64,000 nucleotides of DNA from Humibacter sp049446075 (GTDB taxonomy: Bacteria; Actinomycetota; Actinomycetes; Actinomycetales; Microbacteriaceae): NCBI RefSeq assembly GCF_049446075.1, contig NZ_JBMSEB010000001.1, positions 806,001-870,000 on the forward strand, written 5' to 3'. Below the pieces are notes generated by a model. It did no database searches, was not told where the DNA came from, and was given only the letters and a program-made list of their open reading frames with translations. The stretch's first letter is position 1, and each line of letters starts with the position of its first letter. Below are positions 33,419 through 40,947 of the stretch, in pieces. The position numbers and the translations under genes were made by a program.

Positions 33419-34189
33419 GTGTTCCACACCGCATTGATCCCGTGGCTCGACCCGAACGTCATCATCCATTCGGTCGGGCCCTGGTCGCTGCTCGTCGTCT
33501 GCGGCATCATCTTCGCCGAGACCGGTCTGCTCATCGGGTTCGTGCTGCCAGGCGACACGCTCCTGCTGATCAGTGGCATCCTCACCTTCACGAACATGGT
33601 GTTCGGGCTGCAGATCTGGTGGGTGTGCCTTTTGATCGCATTCGCCGCCTTCCTCGGCGGCGAGGTGGGCTATCTGATCGGGCACAAGGCAGGGCCGGCC
33701 ATCTTCGAACGCAAGGAGACCGGCCTCTTCAGCATCGAGAACGTCAAGCGCACGAACAAGTTCTTCGAGCGGTTCGGACCCGTCGCCGTCATCCTGGCGC
33801 GGTTCGTTCCCGTGGTGCGCACCTTCGCCCCGGTGGCCGCGGGCGTCGGGCACATGAGCTATCGCCGCTACAGCCTCTACAACGCGATCGGCGCGTTCCT
33901 CTGGGGCGCCGGGCTGACGCTCTTCGGATGGCTGCTCGGCTTCATCCCGCCGGTCGCCTCGTTCGTTGAGAAGTACATCGACGTCATCCTCATCCTCGCT
34001 GTCCTGGTGACGGTCGTCCCCGCGCTCATCCACTACCTGATGGGTCTGCGCAAGTCGCGTCGTCTCTCCAAGGCTGAGGCTGCAGACGCGAAGCAGGAGC
34101 GAAGCGAACACGGCCAGTCGGACGACTCTCGTACAGACCGATCAGCGACCTCCGAGGTGCTGGGCCGTCCGAAGCACAGCGCTGAGTAG
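33419..34189 (+). CDS. DedA-family membrane protein
   Basis: A 256-residue protein of the DedA (SNARE-associated/VTT) family: ETGLLIGFVLPGDTLLLISGIL, GGEVGYLIGHKAGPAIF, and ARFVPVVRTFAPVAAGVGHMSYRRYSLYNAIGAFLWG hold the conserved acidic, proline and arginine residues. DedA proteins flip polyprenyl phosphate or phospholipids across the inner membrane, driven by the proton gradient. GTG at 33419 has ACAGGAG 4-5 nt upstream; longer in-frame starts would overlap the tRNA and are rejected. The tail is polar, and the stop codon lies in the first unit of a 15-nt tandem repeat. Confidence 0.9.
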   Translation: MFHTALIPWLDPNVIIHSVGPWSLLVVCGIIFAETGLLIGFVLPGDTLLLISGILTFTNMVFGLQIWWVCLLIAFAAFLGGEVGYLIGHKAGPAIFERKETGLFSIENVKRTNKFFERFGPVAVILARFVPVVRTFAPVAAGVGHMSYRRYSLYNAIGAFLWGAGLTLFGWLLGFIPPVASFVEKYIDVILILAVLVTVVPALIHYLMGLRKSRRLSKAEAADAKQERSEHGQSDDSRTDRSATSEVLGRPKHSAE

Positions 34190-34275
34190 CACCACTCCGA
34201 GTAGCACCACTCCGAGTAGCACCACTCCGAGTAGCACCGCTCCGGGCAACACCGCTCCGAGCAGCACCGCTCCGG
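34186..34275. repeat. Six tandem 15-nt units between convergent genes
   Basis: Units begin at 34186, 34201, 34216, 34231, 34246 and 34261. The first three are identical (GTAGCACCACTCCGA); the later three differ by one to four bases (for example GTAGCACCGCTCCGG). The first unit contains the stop codon of the DedA gene. There is no hairpin and no spacer structure, so this is neither a terminator nor a CRISPR array. Confidence 0.9.
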
Positions 34276-34304
34276 GCACAAGGGACCCGGCGCGGCATCG
34301 ATCG

Positions 34305-35231
34305 TCAGCGATGCGTGTCGCCCTCGTGGGCAGCATGTTCGGCCGGCTCGAGCTGAAATGTCGAGTGTGCGACATCGAAATGCGAGCTCAGGCATCCGCC
34401 GAGTTCATCGAGCAGCGCACCCGCGCCCCCTCGGGCGAACACGGTCGGCGATACGACGACGTGGGCCGAGAACACGGGGGCACCTGACGTGATAGCCCAC
34501 ACGTGCACGTCGTGCACGTCAACGACGCCGTCTGTGCCGAGGATGTGCTTGCGGATCTCCGCCACATCCGTCGACGCCGGAGCCGACTCGCTCAGCACCC
34601 TGACCACCTCTCGCAGCAGTGAGAACGCGCGAGGGACGATGAGCAAGGCGATGACGAGTGAGGCGATGGAGTCGGCCCATCCGATGCCCGTGGTGAGGAT
34701 GACGACTGCCGCAACGATCGTGGCAAGCGATCCCAGCGTGTCGCCCAGCACCTCCAGATAGGCGCCGCGCATGTTGATGGATGCTTTTGCGCCGCCGCGC
34801 AACACGAGGAGACCGGCGAGATTGCCTGTGAGCCCGATGACGGCGACGGCGAGCATCCATCCGCCCTGTACCTCGGGATGCTCCGTGAGGCGGAACGCCG
34901 CACCGACCGCAACCGAGACCGCCACCCCGATCAGGATGAGGGAGTTCAGCAAGGCTCCGAAGACCTCCACCCGGCGAAACCCGAACGTCTGCCTGTCGGT
35001 GGCGGGTCGCGCGGCCACGGTCGCTGCGACCAACGCGACGACGAGGCCGATCAGGTCGCTGACGAGATGGCCCGCATCCGCCAGCAATGCCAGCGAACCG
35101 CTGACAGCCGCTCCCGCCACTTCCAGCGCGAAAACGGCGAGCACGATCGCGATCACGACGAGCAGGCGCCGCCTGCTCGAGCCGTGTGCACCGTGGTCGT
35201 GCCCGGCGCCGTGACCGTGGGATTGGGACAT
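34305..35231 (-). CDS. Cation diffusion facilitator (zinc exporter, CzcD/ZitB type)
   Basis: A 308-residue protein: His-rich N-terminus (SHGHGAGHDHGAHG), six membrane helices, metal-site motifs HLVSD in helix 2 (ADAGHLVSDLIGL) and EVLGDTLGS in helix 5 (the HxxxD/ExxxD pair of the family), and a C-terminal cytoplasmic domain with DVHDVHVWAITSG. It exports zinc or a similar divalent cation against protons. A TACCGT hexamer lies 9 nt before the ATG. Convergent with the DedA gene. Confidence 0.92.
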   Translation of the reverse strand: MSQSHGHGAGHDHGAHGSSRRRLLVVIAIVLAVFALEVAGAAVSGSLALLADAGHLVSDLIGLVVALVAATVAARPATDRQTFGFRRVEVFGALLNSLILIGVAVSVAVGAAFRLTEHPEVQGGWMLAVAVIGLTGNLAGLLVLRGGAKASINMRGAYLEVLGDTLGSLATIVAAVVILTTGIGWADSIASLVIALLIVPRAFSLLREVVRVLSESAPASTDVAEIRKHILGTDGVVDVHDVHVWAITSGAPVFSAHVVVSPTVFARGGAGALLDELGGCLSSHFDVAHSTFQLEPAEHAAHEGDTHR

Positions 35232-35293
35232 GATGCTTCAACGGTAGGGCCGGGCGCCCGAGATGCGCCATCCGCCGCCCGGACCGGCGTACC

Positions 35294-35941
35294 TCAGTCG
35301 GCGAGCAGCTGCTCCAAAACAGGGACCATTGCGCGGAACGCCTTCGCACGATGACTGCCGGCGTTCTTCACGGTGCGGTCCATCTCGGCTGCGGTGAGCG
35401 CCGAGCCATTCGGCACGAACGCCGGGTCATAGCCGAACCCATTGGTTCCGCGTGGTGCGCGGGCCAGTGTTCCCTTCCATTCCGCCTCGACCACGCGCTC
35501 CTGGCCGTGCCGCCCGTCCCGTGGCCGCACGAGAGCGATGGAACACGTGTAGTGCGCGCCCCTGTGTCGATCGGGCACGTCGGCGAGCTGCGCGAGCAGC
35601 AGCGACAGGTTGGCCGCGTCGTCGCCGTGCCTCCCGCTCCACCTCGCCGAGAAGACACCTGGCGCACCGCCGAGAACGTCGACGCAGATGCCCGAGTCGT
35701 CGGCGAGCGCAAGCAGCCCAGTGTGTTCTGCTGCCGCGCGGGCCTTGATCAGGGCGTTCTCCGCGAAGGTGACGCCGTCCTCGACGGGCTCCGGCCCGTC
35801 GTACTCGACGAGTTCCACCTGGGGCATGCGCTGCGCGATGATCGCGGCGAATTCCTCGAGCTTGTGCTTGTTGTGCGTGGCGAGCACCACCTGTACCCGC
35901 GCACCGTTGCCCGGCGCCTGCGCCGGGTCAGCGTCGCTCAT
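35294..35941 (-). CDS. rdgB: XTP/dITP pyrophosphatase (RdgB/HAM1)
   Basis: A 215-residue Ham1-fold enzyme: VVLATHNKHKLEEFAAII at the start, FAENALIKARAAAEHTGLLALADDSGICVDVLGGAPGVFSARWSG and GTNGFGYDPAFVP are the nucleotide- and metal-binding blocks. It hydrolyses dITP, ITP and XTP to monophosphates, keeping deaminated purines out of nucleic acids. The ATG overlaps the rph stop codon by 4 nt, the usual rph-rdgB pair. Confidence 0.95.
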   Translation of the reverse strand: MSDADPAQAPGNGARVQVVLATHNKHKLEEFAAIIAQRMPQVELVEYDGPEPVEDGVTFAENALIKARAAAEHTGLLALADDSGICVDVLGGAPGVFSARWSGRHGDDAANLSLLLAQLADVPDRHRGAHYTCSIALVRPRDGRHGQERVVEAEWKGTLARAPRGTNGFGYDPAFVPNGSALTAAEMDRTVKNAGSHRAKAFRAMVPVLEQLLAD

Positions 35942-36696
35942 GACGCGGCGACGTCCGCGGATTCCACGCCGAGCGCGCGTGCCTGAAACGAGGCGAGCTC
36001 GCGGCATCCGGCCTCGGCGAGGTCGAGCAGCGATCCTAGTTCGCGGCGGTCGAAGGGTGCGCCCTCGGCCGTGCCCTGAACCTCGACGAACAGCCCCCGG
36101 CCTGTCACCACGACGTTCATGTCGGTCTCCGCCCGAACGTCTTCGACATACGCCAGGTCGAGCATGGGCTCGCCGTCGATGATGCCCACGGAGACCGCCG
36201 AGACCGTGTCGATCAACGGCGTCGCACGCTGCGCGATGAACTTGTGCTCCTTGCCCCATTCGAGGGCGTCGGCAAGTGCGACGTACGCCCCCGTGATGGC
36301 GGCGGTTCGCGTGCCGCCGTCGGCCTGCAGCACATCGCAGTCGAGCACGATGGTGTTCTCGCCGAGCGCCTTCATGTCCACAACGGCTCGCAGGCTGCGG
36401 CCGATCAGCCGGCTGATCTCGTGAGTGCGGCCCCCTATGCGACCCTTCACTGACTCGCGGTCGGTGCGTTGGTTGGTCGAGCGCGGAAGCATCGAGTATT
36501 CGGCAGTCACCCAGCCCTTACCCTTGCCCGTCAGCCACCGCGGCACGCCCCCGGTGAAGGATGCCGTGCACAGCACCTTGGTGCTGCCGAAGGAGATGAG
36601 GGCGCTGCCCTCGGCCTGCGCACTCCAACCACGCTCGATGGTGATGGGGCGCAGCTGGTCGGGTGTTCTGCCGTCGGCTCGGATGATGTCGCTCAC
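35938..36696 (-). CDS. rph: Ribonuclease PH
   Basis: A 252-residue phosphorolytic 3'-to-5' exoribonuclease that trims tRNA 3' ends. Characteristic stretches are RADGRTPDQLRPITIERG, GKGKGWVTAEYSMLPRSTNQR, RIGGRTHEISRLIGRSLRAVVD (phosphate-binding arginine) and LQADGGTRTAAITGAYVAL. The start is GTG at 36696; a TAGGGT box 6 nt upstream and the lack of a Shine-Dalgarno sequence suggest a leaderless mRNA. It is co-translated with rdgB. Confidence 0.96.
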   Translation of the reverse strand: MSDIIRADGRTPDQLRPITIERGWSAQAEGSALISFGSTKVLCTASFTGGVPRWLTGKGKGWVTAEYSMLPRSTNQRTDRESVKGRIGGRTHEISRLIGRSLRAVVDMKALGENTIVLDCDVLQADGGTRTAAITGAYVALADALEWGKEHKFIAQRATPLIDTVSAVSVGIIDGEPMLDLAYVEDVRAETDMNVVVTGRGLFVEVQGTAEGAPFDRRELGSLLDLAEAGCRELASFQARALGVESADVAAS

Positions 36697-36702
36697 CGCT
36701 CC

Positions 36703-36708
36703 ACCCTA
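36703..36708 (-). promoter_or_regulatory. -10 box of leaderless rph
   Basis: TAGGGT on the minus strand, then GGAGCG, then GTG at 36696. Confidence 0.5.
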
Positions 36709-36744
36709 CCGAGCGCTCATGCAGCACCCGCGCCGAGCGCGTGG

Positions 36745-37581
36745 TCAGCTCCCGCGCAACTCGCGCAGGTCGATCGCCCCCGTGCGCACGACATCGACCG
36801 AACCGACGTCGGCGCCGAGCATCCGGTGCGCGAGACGCACGAAGGAGTCCGTGTCGTCCCCCGTCGCCTCGTATCGGATGCTCGGCTCATCCGTGGCCCG
36901 CCGCTCCAGTCCTCGAGACACCAGCACCCGGTACACGTCGTTGGCGGTCTCGACGTCGCTGGAGACCAGCGATACGTCCTCCCCCGTCACGTACGAGATG
37001 GCGCCTTTGAGGAATGGGTAGTGGGTGCAGCCGAGCACGAGTGTGTCGATCCGCGCCTCCTTGAGCGGGCGGAGGTAAGCCGACGCCACATCAAGGAGTT
37101 CGGGACCGCTGGTGACGCCCGCCTCCACGAACTCCACGAAACGCGGGCATGCTTGGGTGTAGAGGCTCAGGGCGGGCGCGGCCGCGAAGGCGTCCTCGTA
37201 GGCACGCGAGTTGATGGTGCCCACGGTTCCGATGACGCCGACCCTTCCCGTGCGGGTGGCTGCCACGGCGCGCCGCACCGCGGGTTGGATGACTTCGACG
37301 ACCGGAACGTCGTACCGCTCCCTCGCATCGCGCAGCATCGCCGACGATGCGGTGTTGCAGGCGATCACGAGCATCTTGACCCCCTGCTCCACCAGGAAAT
37401 CGAGCACCTCGAGGGCAAGAGCGCGCACCTGCGCTATCGGCTTGGGTCCGTATGGCGAGTTGGCGGTGTCGCCGACGTAGAGGATGGACTCGTTCGGCAG
37501 CTGGTCGCGCACGGCCCTGGCGACGGTGAGTCCTCCGACACCGGAATCGAAGATGCCGATCGGAGCGTCTGTCACGGTCAT
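36745..37581 (-). CDS. murI: Glutamate racemase
   Basis: A 278-residue racemase making D-glutamate for peptidoglycan. FDSGVGGLTVARAVRDQLP is the substrate-binding start; the two catalytic cysteines are in LVIACNTASS (C75) and VLGCTHYPF (about C185), and YVGDTANSPYG is also conserved. ATG at 37581 and GTG at 37575 are both possible; a TAAGCT box lies 2 and 8 nt upstream of them, so the GTG could be a near-leaderless start. It is 48 nt upstream of rph on the same strand and divergent from pncB. Confidence 0.95.
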   Translation of the reverse strand: MTVTDAPIGIFDSGVGGLTVARAVRDQLPNESILYVGDTANSPYGPKPIAQVRALALEVLDFLVEQGVKMLVIACNTASSAMLRDARERYDVPVVEVIQPAVRRAVAATRTGRVGVIGTVGTINSRAYEDAFAAAPALSLYTQACPRFVEFVEAGVTSGPELLDVASAYLRPLKEARIDTLVLGCTHYPFLKGAISYVTGEDVSLVSSDVETANDVYRVLVSRGLERRATDEPSIRYEATGDDTDSFVRLAHRMLGADVGSVDVVRTGAIDLRELRGS

Positions 37582-37644
37582 CCAGCTTACGACCGCCGGA
37601 AGGCAGGCATGGCGGAGGCTCGATCGGGAGACTAGAGCCTCGAA

Positions 37645-37650
37645 TAGGCT
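37645..37650 (+). promoter_or_regulatory. -10 box of leaderless pncB
   Basis: TAGGCT, then CGTACTC, then GTG at 37658; no Shine-Dalgarno sequence. Confidence 0.5.
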
Positions 37651-37657
37651 CGTACTC

Positions 37658-38974
37658 GTGACGCCACCAGCCGAGCGCCGCTCCACCGCGCTTCTCACGG
37701 ACCGCTACGAGCTCACGATGCTCGACGCCGCGATGCTCTCGGGCACGCATGAACGCGAATGCGTCTTCGAGGTGTTCGCACGCTCGCTTCCCGGTGGCCG
37801 CCGGTACGGGGTCGTGGCCGGCACCGGCCGGCTGCTCGAGCTCATCGAGCGGTTCAGGTTCGAAGACGCCGAACTGCAGTGGCTGCGCGACAACCGTGTG
37901 GTGCGCGACGAGACGCTCGACTGGCTGGCGGACTTTCGATTCAACGGCACCATCCGCGGGTACAGCGAGGGCGAACTGTACTTTCCCGGTTCACCGATCC
38001 TGGTGGTGGATGCCCCGTTCGGGGAGGGCGTGCTGCTGGAGACCCTGGTGCTGAGCGTTCTCAACCACGACTCAGCGATCGCGAGCGCAGCTGCACGCAT
38101 GGTCTCTGCGGCCGGCGGAAGACCGCTGGCAGAGATGGGATCGCGCAGGGCCCACGAAGAAGCGGCGATCGCGGCGGCTCGATCTGCCTATATCGCCGGA
38201 TTCAGCGCCACCTCCAATCTCGAGGCGGGTCGCACGTGGGGCATCCCGACAATGGGCACCGCGGCGCACGCGTTCACACTGCTGCACGACAGCGAAGAGG
38301 ATGCCTTCCGCGCCCAGGTGCGCTCGCTCGGCTCTGGCACCACACTGCTCGTCGACACCTACGACGTGCACAAGGCAATCGAGACGGCGGTGCGCATTGC
38401 GGGACCCGAACTGGGAGCGGTACGCCTCGACTCGGGCGACCTGCCCGTGCTCGTGGCCTCGGTGCGGGCGCAGCTGGATTCCCTGGGCGCACGCAGTACC
38501 CGCATCACGGTCACCAACGACCTGGACGAGTTCGCGATCGCCGCTCTGCGCGCATCGCCCGTCGACTCGTACGGCGTCGGCACCTCGCTGGTGACAGGCT
38601 CGGGAGCACCGACGGCTGGCATGGTGTACAAGCTGGTGGCCAGAAAGGATGCCGCGGGCGTCTGGATCCCGGTGGCAAAGGCATCCACCGGCAAAGCGTC
38701 GATCGGCGGTACGAAGGTGCCGGTACGCGCCATGGACAAGGTCGGCATCGCCGTCGCCGAAGAGATCCACATCGTGCAGAGCCCGGGCCATGCGCCCGCG
38801 GGACGGCACCTGCACGTTCCGCTGATGCGCGACGGAGTCGCCGTCACCGGGCACCTCGGTGCGCGAGGCGTCGAAGCCGCGAGGCGGCATCACGCGATTG
38901 CACGCGAGGAACTGCCGGAGTCCGCGTTCCGCCTTGGGCGCGGAGAACCAGCCATACCCACGGAGTACGTCTAA
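37658..38974 (+). CDS. pncB: Nicotinate phosphoribosyltransferase
   Basis: A 438-residue enzyme of NAD salvage, joining nicotinate to PRPP with ATP hydrolysis. It contains STALLTDRYELTMLDAAMLSG at the N-terminus, EMGSRRAHEEAAIAAARSAYIAGFSATSN, LLVDTYDVHKAIETAVRI and GAVRLDSGDLPVLVASVRAQLD, the core blocks of the family, and VTNDLDEFAIAAL. The start is set by a leaderless promoter; longer in-frame starts would run into the murI coding region. The C-terminal Zn-type cysteines of some homologues are absent. Confidence 0.93.
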   Translation: MTPPAERRSTALLTDRYELTMLDAAMLSGTHERECVFEVFARSLPGGRRYGVVAGTGRLLELIERFRFEDAELQWLRDNRVVRDETLDWLADFRFNGTIRGYSEGELYFPGSPILVVDAPFGEGVLLETLVLSVLNHDSAIASAAARMVSAAGGRPLAEMGSRRAHEEAAIAAARSAYIAGFSATSNLEAGRTWGIPTMGTAAHAFTLLHDSEEDAFRAQVRSLGSGTTLLVDTYDVHKAIETAVRIAGPELGAVRLDSGDLPVLVASVRAQLDSLGARSTRITVTNDLDEFAIAALRASPVDSYGVGTSLVTGSGAPTAGMVYKLVARKDAAGVWIPVAKASTGKASIGGTKVPVRAMDKVGIAVAEEIHIVQSPGHAPAGRHLHVPLMRDGVAVTGHLGARGVEAARRHHAIAREELPESAFRLGRGEPAIPTEYV

Positions 38975-39011
38975 CCATCCAACCGTTGCCGGCCGGCCTC
39001 AGCGGCCTTGC

Positions 39012-39305
39012 TCAGTCGTCGCTGAGACCCTCGTAGATCTCTTTGCACTCGGGACAGATCGGGAACTTCTCCGGGTCGCGACCCGGAGTCCACTTCTTTC
39101 CGCAGAGTGCGATCACGGGCTTTCCCGTCACCGCGGACTCGAGGATCTGCTCCTTGCGTACGTAATGGGAGAAGCGCTCGTGGTCTCCCGGCTCCATCTG
39201 CTCGTTCTGCAGCAGCTCCTCGAGCTCGCGGTCGAGAGTCGCGAGGCCGCCGCCGTCGGGTGCTGCGCCGGGGCCACCGGGTTCTGCGATGCTGTTGTCA
39301 GCCAT
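39012..39305 (-). CDS. DUF3039 family protein
   Basis: A 97-residue protein typical of actinobacteria: disordered Gly/Ala-rich N-terminus, then LDRELEELLQNEQMEPGDHERFSHYVRKEQILESAVTGKPVIALCGKKWTPGRDPEKFPICPECKEIYEGL. The three cysteines (one in ALCGKKW, two in CPEC) form a probable zinc ribbon. The function is unknown. The leaderless ATG lies 6 nt after a TAGACT box. Convergent with pncB, 37 nt between stop codons. Confidence 0.88.
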   Translation of the reverse strand: MADNSIAEPGGPGAAPDGGGLATLDRELEELLQNEQMEPGDHERFSHYVRKEQILESAVTGKPVIALCGKKWTPGRDPEKFPICPECKEIYEGLSDD

Positions 39306-39311
39306 CCGCCC

Positions 39312-39317
39312 AGTCTA
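39312..39317 (-). promoter_or_regulatory. -10 box of leaderless DUF3039 gene
   Basis: TAGACT on the minus strand, GGGCGG, then ATG at 39305. Confidence 0.5.
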
Positions 39318-39366
39318 AATCGCGTGGCGCGGCCCTAGCCGAGCGAACGAGACGTGCGAGACCGCG

Positions 39367-40947
39367 TCACGCGTTCTGCAGCGCGAAGGCCATGATCTCG
39401 GGGCCGCGGCGGTTGTAGGCGGCGGCGCCCATCCAGAGGCCCACGAGGAACACGGCGACCCCGATGCCGAGACCGCTCCACAGTGCGCCGAGGAACCACG
39501 CGGGATCCTGGAAGACGCCGAGCAGCATCATCGCGACCGGCGCGCCGGCGAACACCACTGTGAGCAGCAGGCTGGCGAACTGCGCGAAGGTTGCGCTTCC
39601 CCCCGTGTGCTGAGGATGCGCGAACGCACTGTCGCCAGGGCGGGGCGCTGGATACGGCGCAACGGCAGAGGACACACTGGAGAGCCCGAGCCCGGTGAGC
39701 ACCAGGCACACGCTGACCCCGGTGATGGCGGGCAGCACATCCCAGCTGCCGTATGCGAAAACGGTGAGGATGCTCCCCAGCGCGATCACGGGGACGGCGA
39801 CCAGCACGACCGGTGCAAGCCTTCCCAGCCGGTCGGAGATGCCTCTCGTGGCTGAAGCGATGTGCAGCCAGACCGCAGTGCCGTCGTAAGCGACGTCGTT
39901 GTGCGCGACCCAGCCGACGAAGAGGCAGATGACCGGCAGCGGGATCAGGGCGACGTCGTGGGGCCGCACGGCGCCCGAGACGAGCAGCGCCCCGACCATG
40001 ATCAGGGGGAAGAACGGAACGAGTACGAGCTGAACCCAATACCTCGAGTCCCGGCCCCAGTACGTGAGGCTGCGCGCTGCGATGGCGCCGGCCGGGCGCG
40101 CGGGCATCCTTCCGAACCAGCCGAGCCCTACATGCGTCTTCGCCTGCACCTGCCTGTCGGGCGTCACCATCATGTGCGCGACGAGTGCCCACCAGGCGAA
40201 CGCGATGACGGCGAGCGTTGCGACGGCGATCAGAAGCTTCACGAGCGCGGCGCCCCACTGCCCCGCTGCCGCGTCTCCCCCGACGGCCCATACGGCGCCG
40301 ATGGGGGTCCAACTCACCCAGTCGGCGGCCGAATGCACGACTCGCAATCCGTCGCGGCTCCAGTCCAGCGTGCTCAGGAAGAACACGATCGGCGAGAGCA
40401 TCACGAGAATCAGCACGCCGATCGTCGCGGCGAACTCTCGTGCACGACGTGATGCCAACGCGAACGCGGCAACTGACGACGCCAGCCTCGCACCCAGCGC
40501 CCACGTGGGCACGCAGATCACGGCGGCCACAACAGCGAGCGCTGCAGCGCCCGGATGGCCCGACCACGTCACGACTGTGAAGACCGCGCAGACCGCGAGC
40601 ACGATGGCAGGTGCAGACAACAGCGAAGCGACACCGACGCCCACCGCGACGTCCTTCGCCTCGAGGCCGAGGATTCCGTAGGAGCGCGGATCGAACGTGC
40701 CGTCCTGCCTGGTGAACAGTGGAACGAGGAGGAAGCACAACGCGACCACGGCGCCGGCGATCACGAGGATGTCGCGCACGAGCTGCCCGTCGCTGGCGGT
40801 ACGGGTCGACGCCAGCACCCAGCAGACGATGATCGTCGCGGCCACCGTGTAGAGCAGCCCGAGCGCAAGACCGAACGCGTGCCAGCCCCCACGTCTGAAG
40901 CCGCTGCCGAATGACGCGAGCCTCAGTCGGAGAAACTGTGCAACCAT
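39367..40947 (-). CDS. ABC exporter membrane subunit (large multi-span protein)
   Basis: A 526-residue protein with about twelve hydrophobic segments and short polar loops, for example FGLALGLLYTVAATIIVCWVLAST and GVFQDPAWFLGALWSGLGIGVAVFLVGLWMG. No enzymatic motif. Its start overlaps the end of the ABC ATPase gene by 25 nt, so it is the likely membrane partner of that ATPase (ABC-2 type exporter). The C-terminal YNRRGPEIMAFALQNA is a short cytoplasmic end. The substrate is unknown. Confidence 0.8.
   Translation of the reverse strand: MVAQFLRLRLASFGSGFRRGGWHAFGLALGLLYTVAATIIVCWVLASTRTASDGQLVRDILVIAGAVVALCFLLVPLFTRQDGTFDPRSYGILGLEAKDVAVGVGVASLLSAPAIVLAVCAVFTVVTWSGHPGAAALAVVAAVICVPTWALGARLASSVAAFALASRRAREFAATIGVLILVMLSPIVFFLSTLDWSRDGLRVVHSAADWVSWTPIGAVWAVGGDAAAGQWGAALVKLLIAVATLAVIAFAWWALVAHMMVTPDRQVQAKTHVGLGWFGRMPARPAGAIAARSLTYWGRDSRYWVQLVLVPFFPLIMVGALLVSGAVRPHDVALIPLPVICLFVGWVAHNDVAYDGTAVWLHIASATRGISDRLGRLAPVVLVAVPVIALGSILTVFAYGSWDVLPAITGVSVCLVLTGLGLSSVSSAVAPYPAPRPGDSAFAHPQHTGGSATFAQFASLLLTVVFAGAPVAMMLLGVFQDPAWFLGALWSGLGIGVAVFLVGLWMGAAAYNRRGPEIMAFALQNA

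Noticed and set aside
34186..34275. CRISPR array
   Set aside because: Units are directly adjacent without spacers and no cas genes are near.
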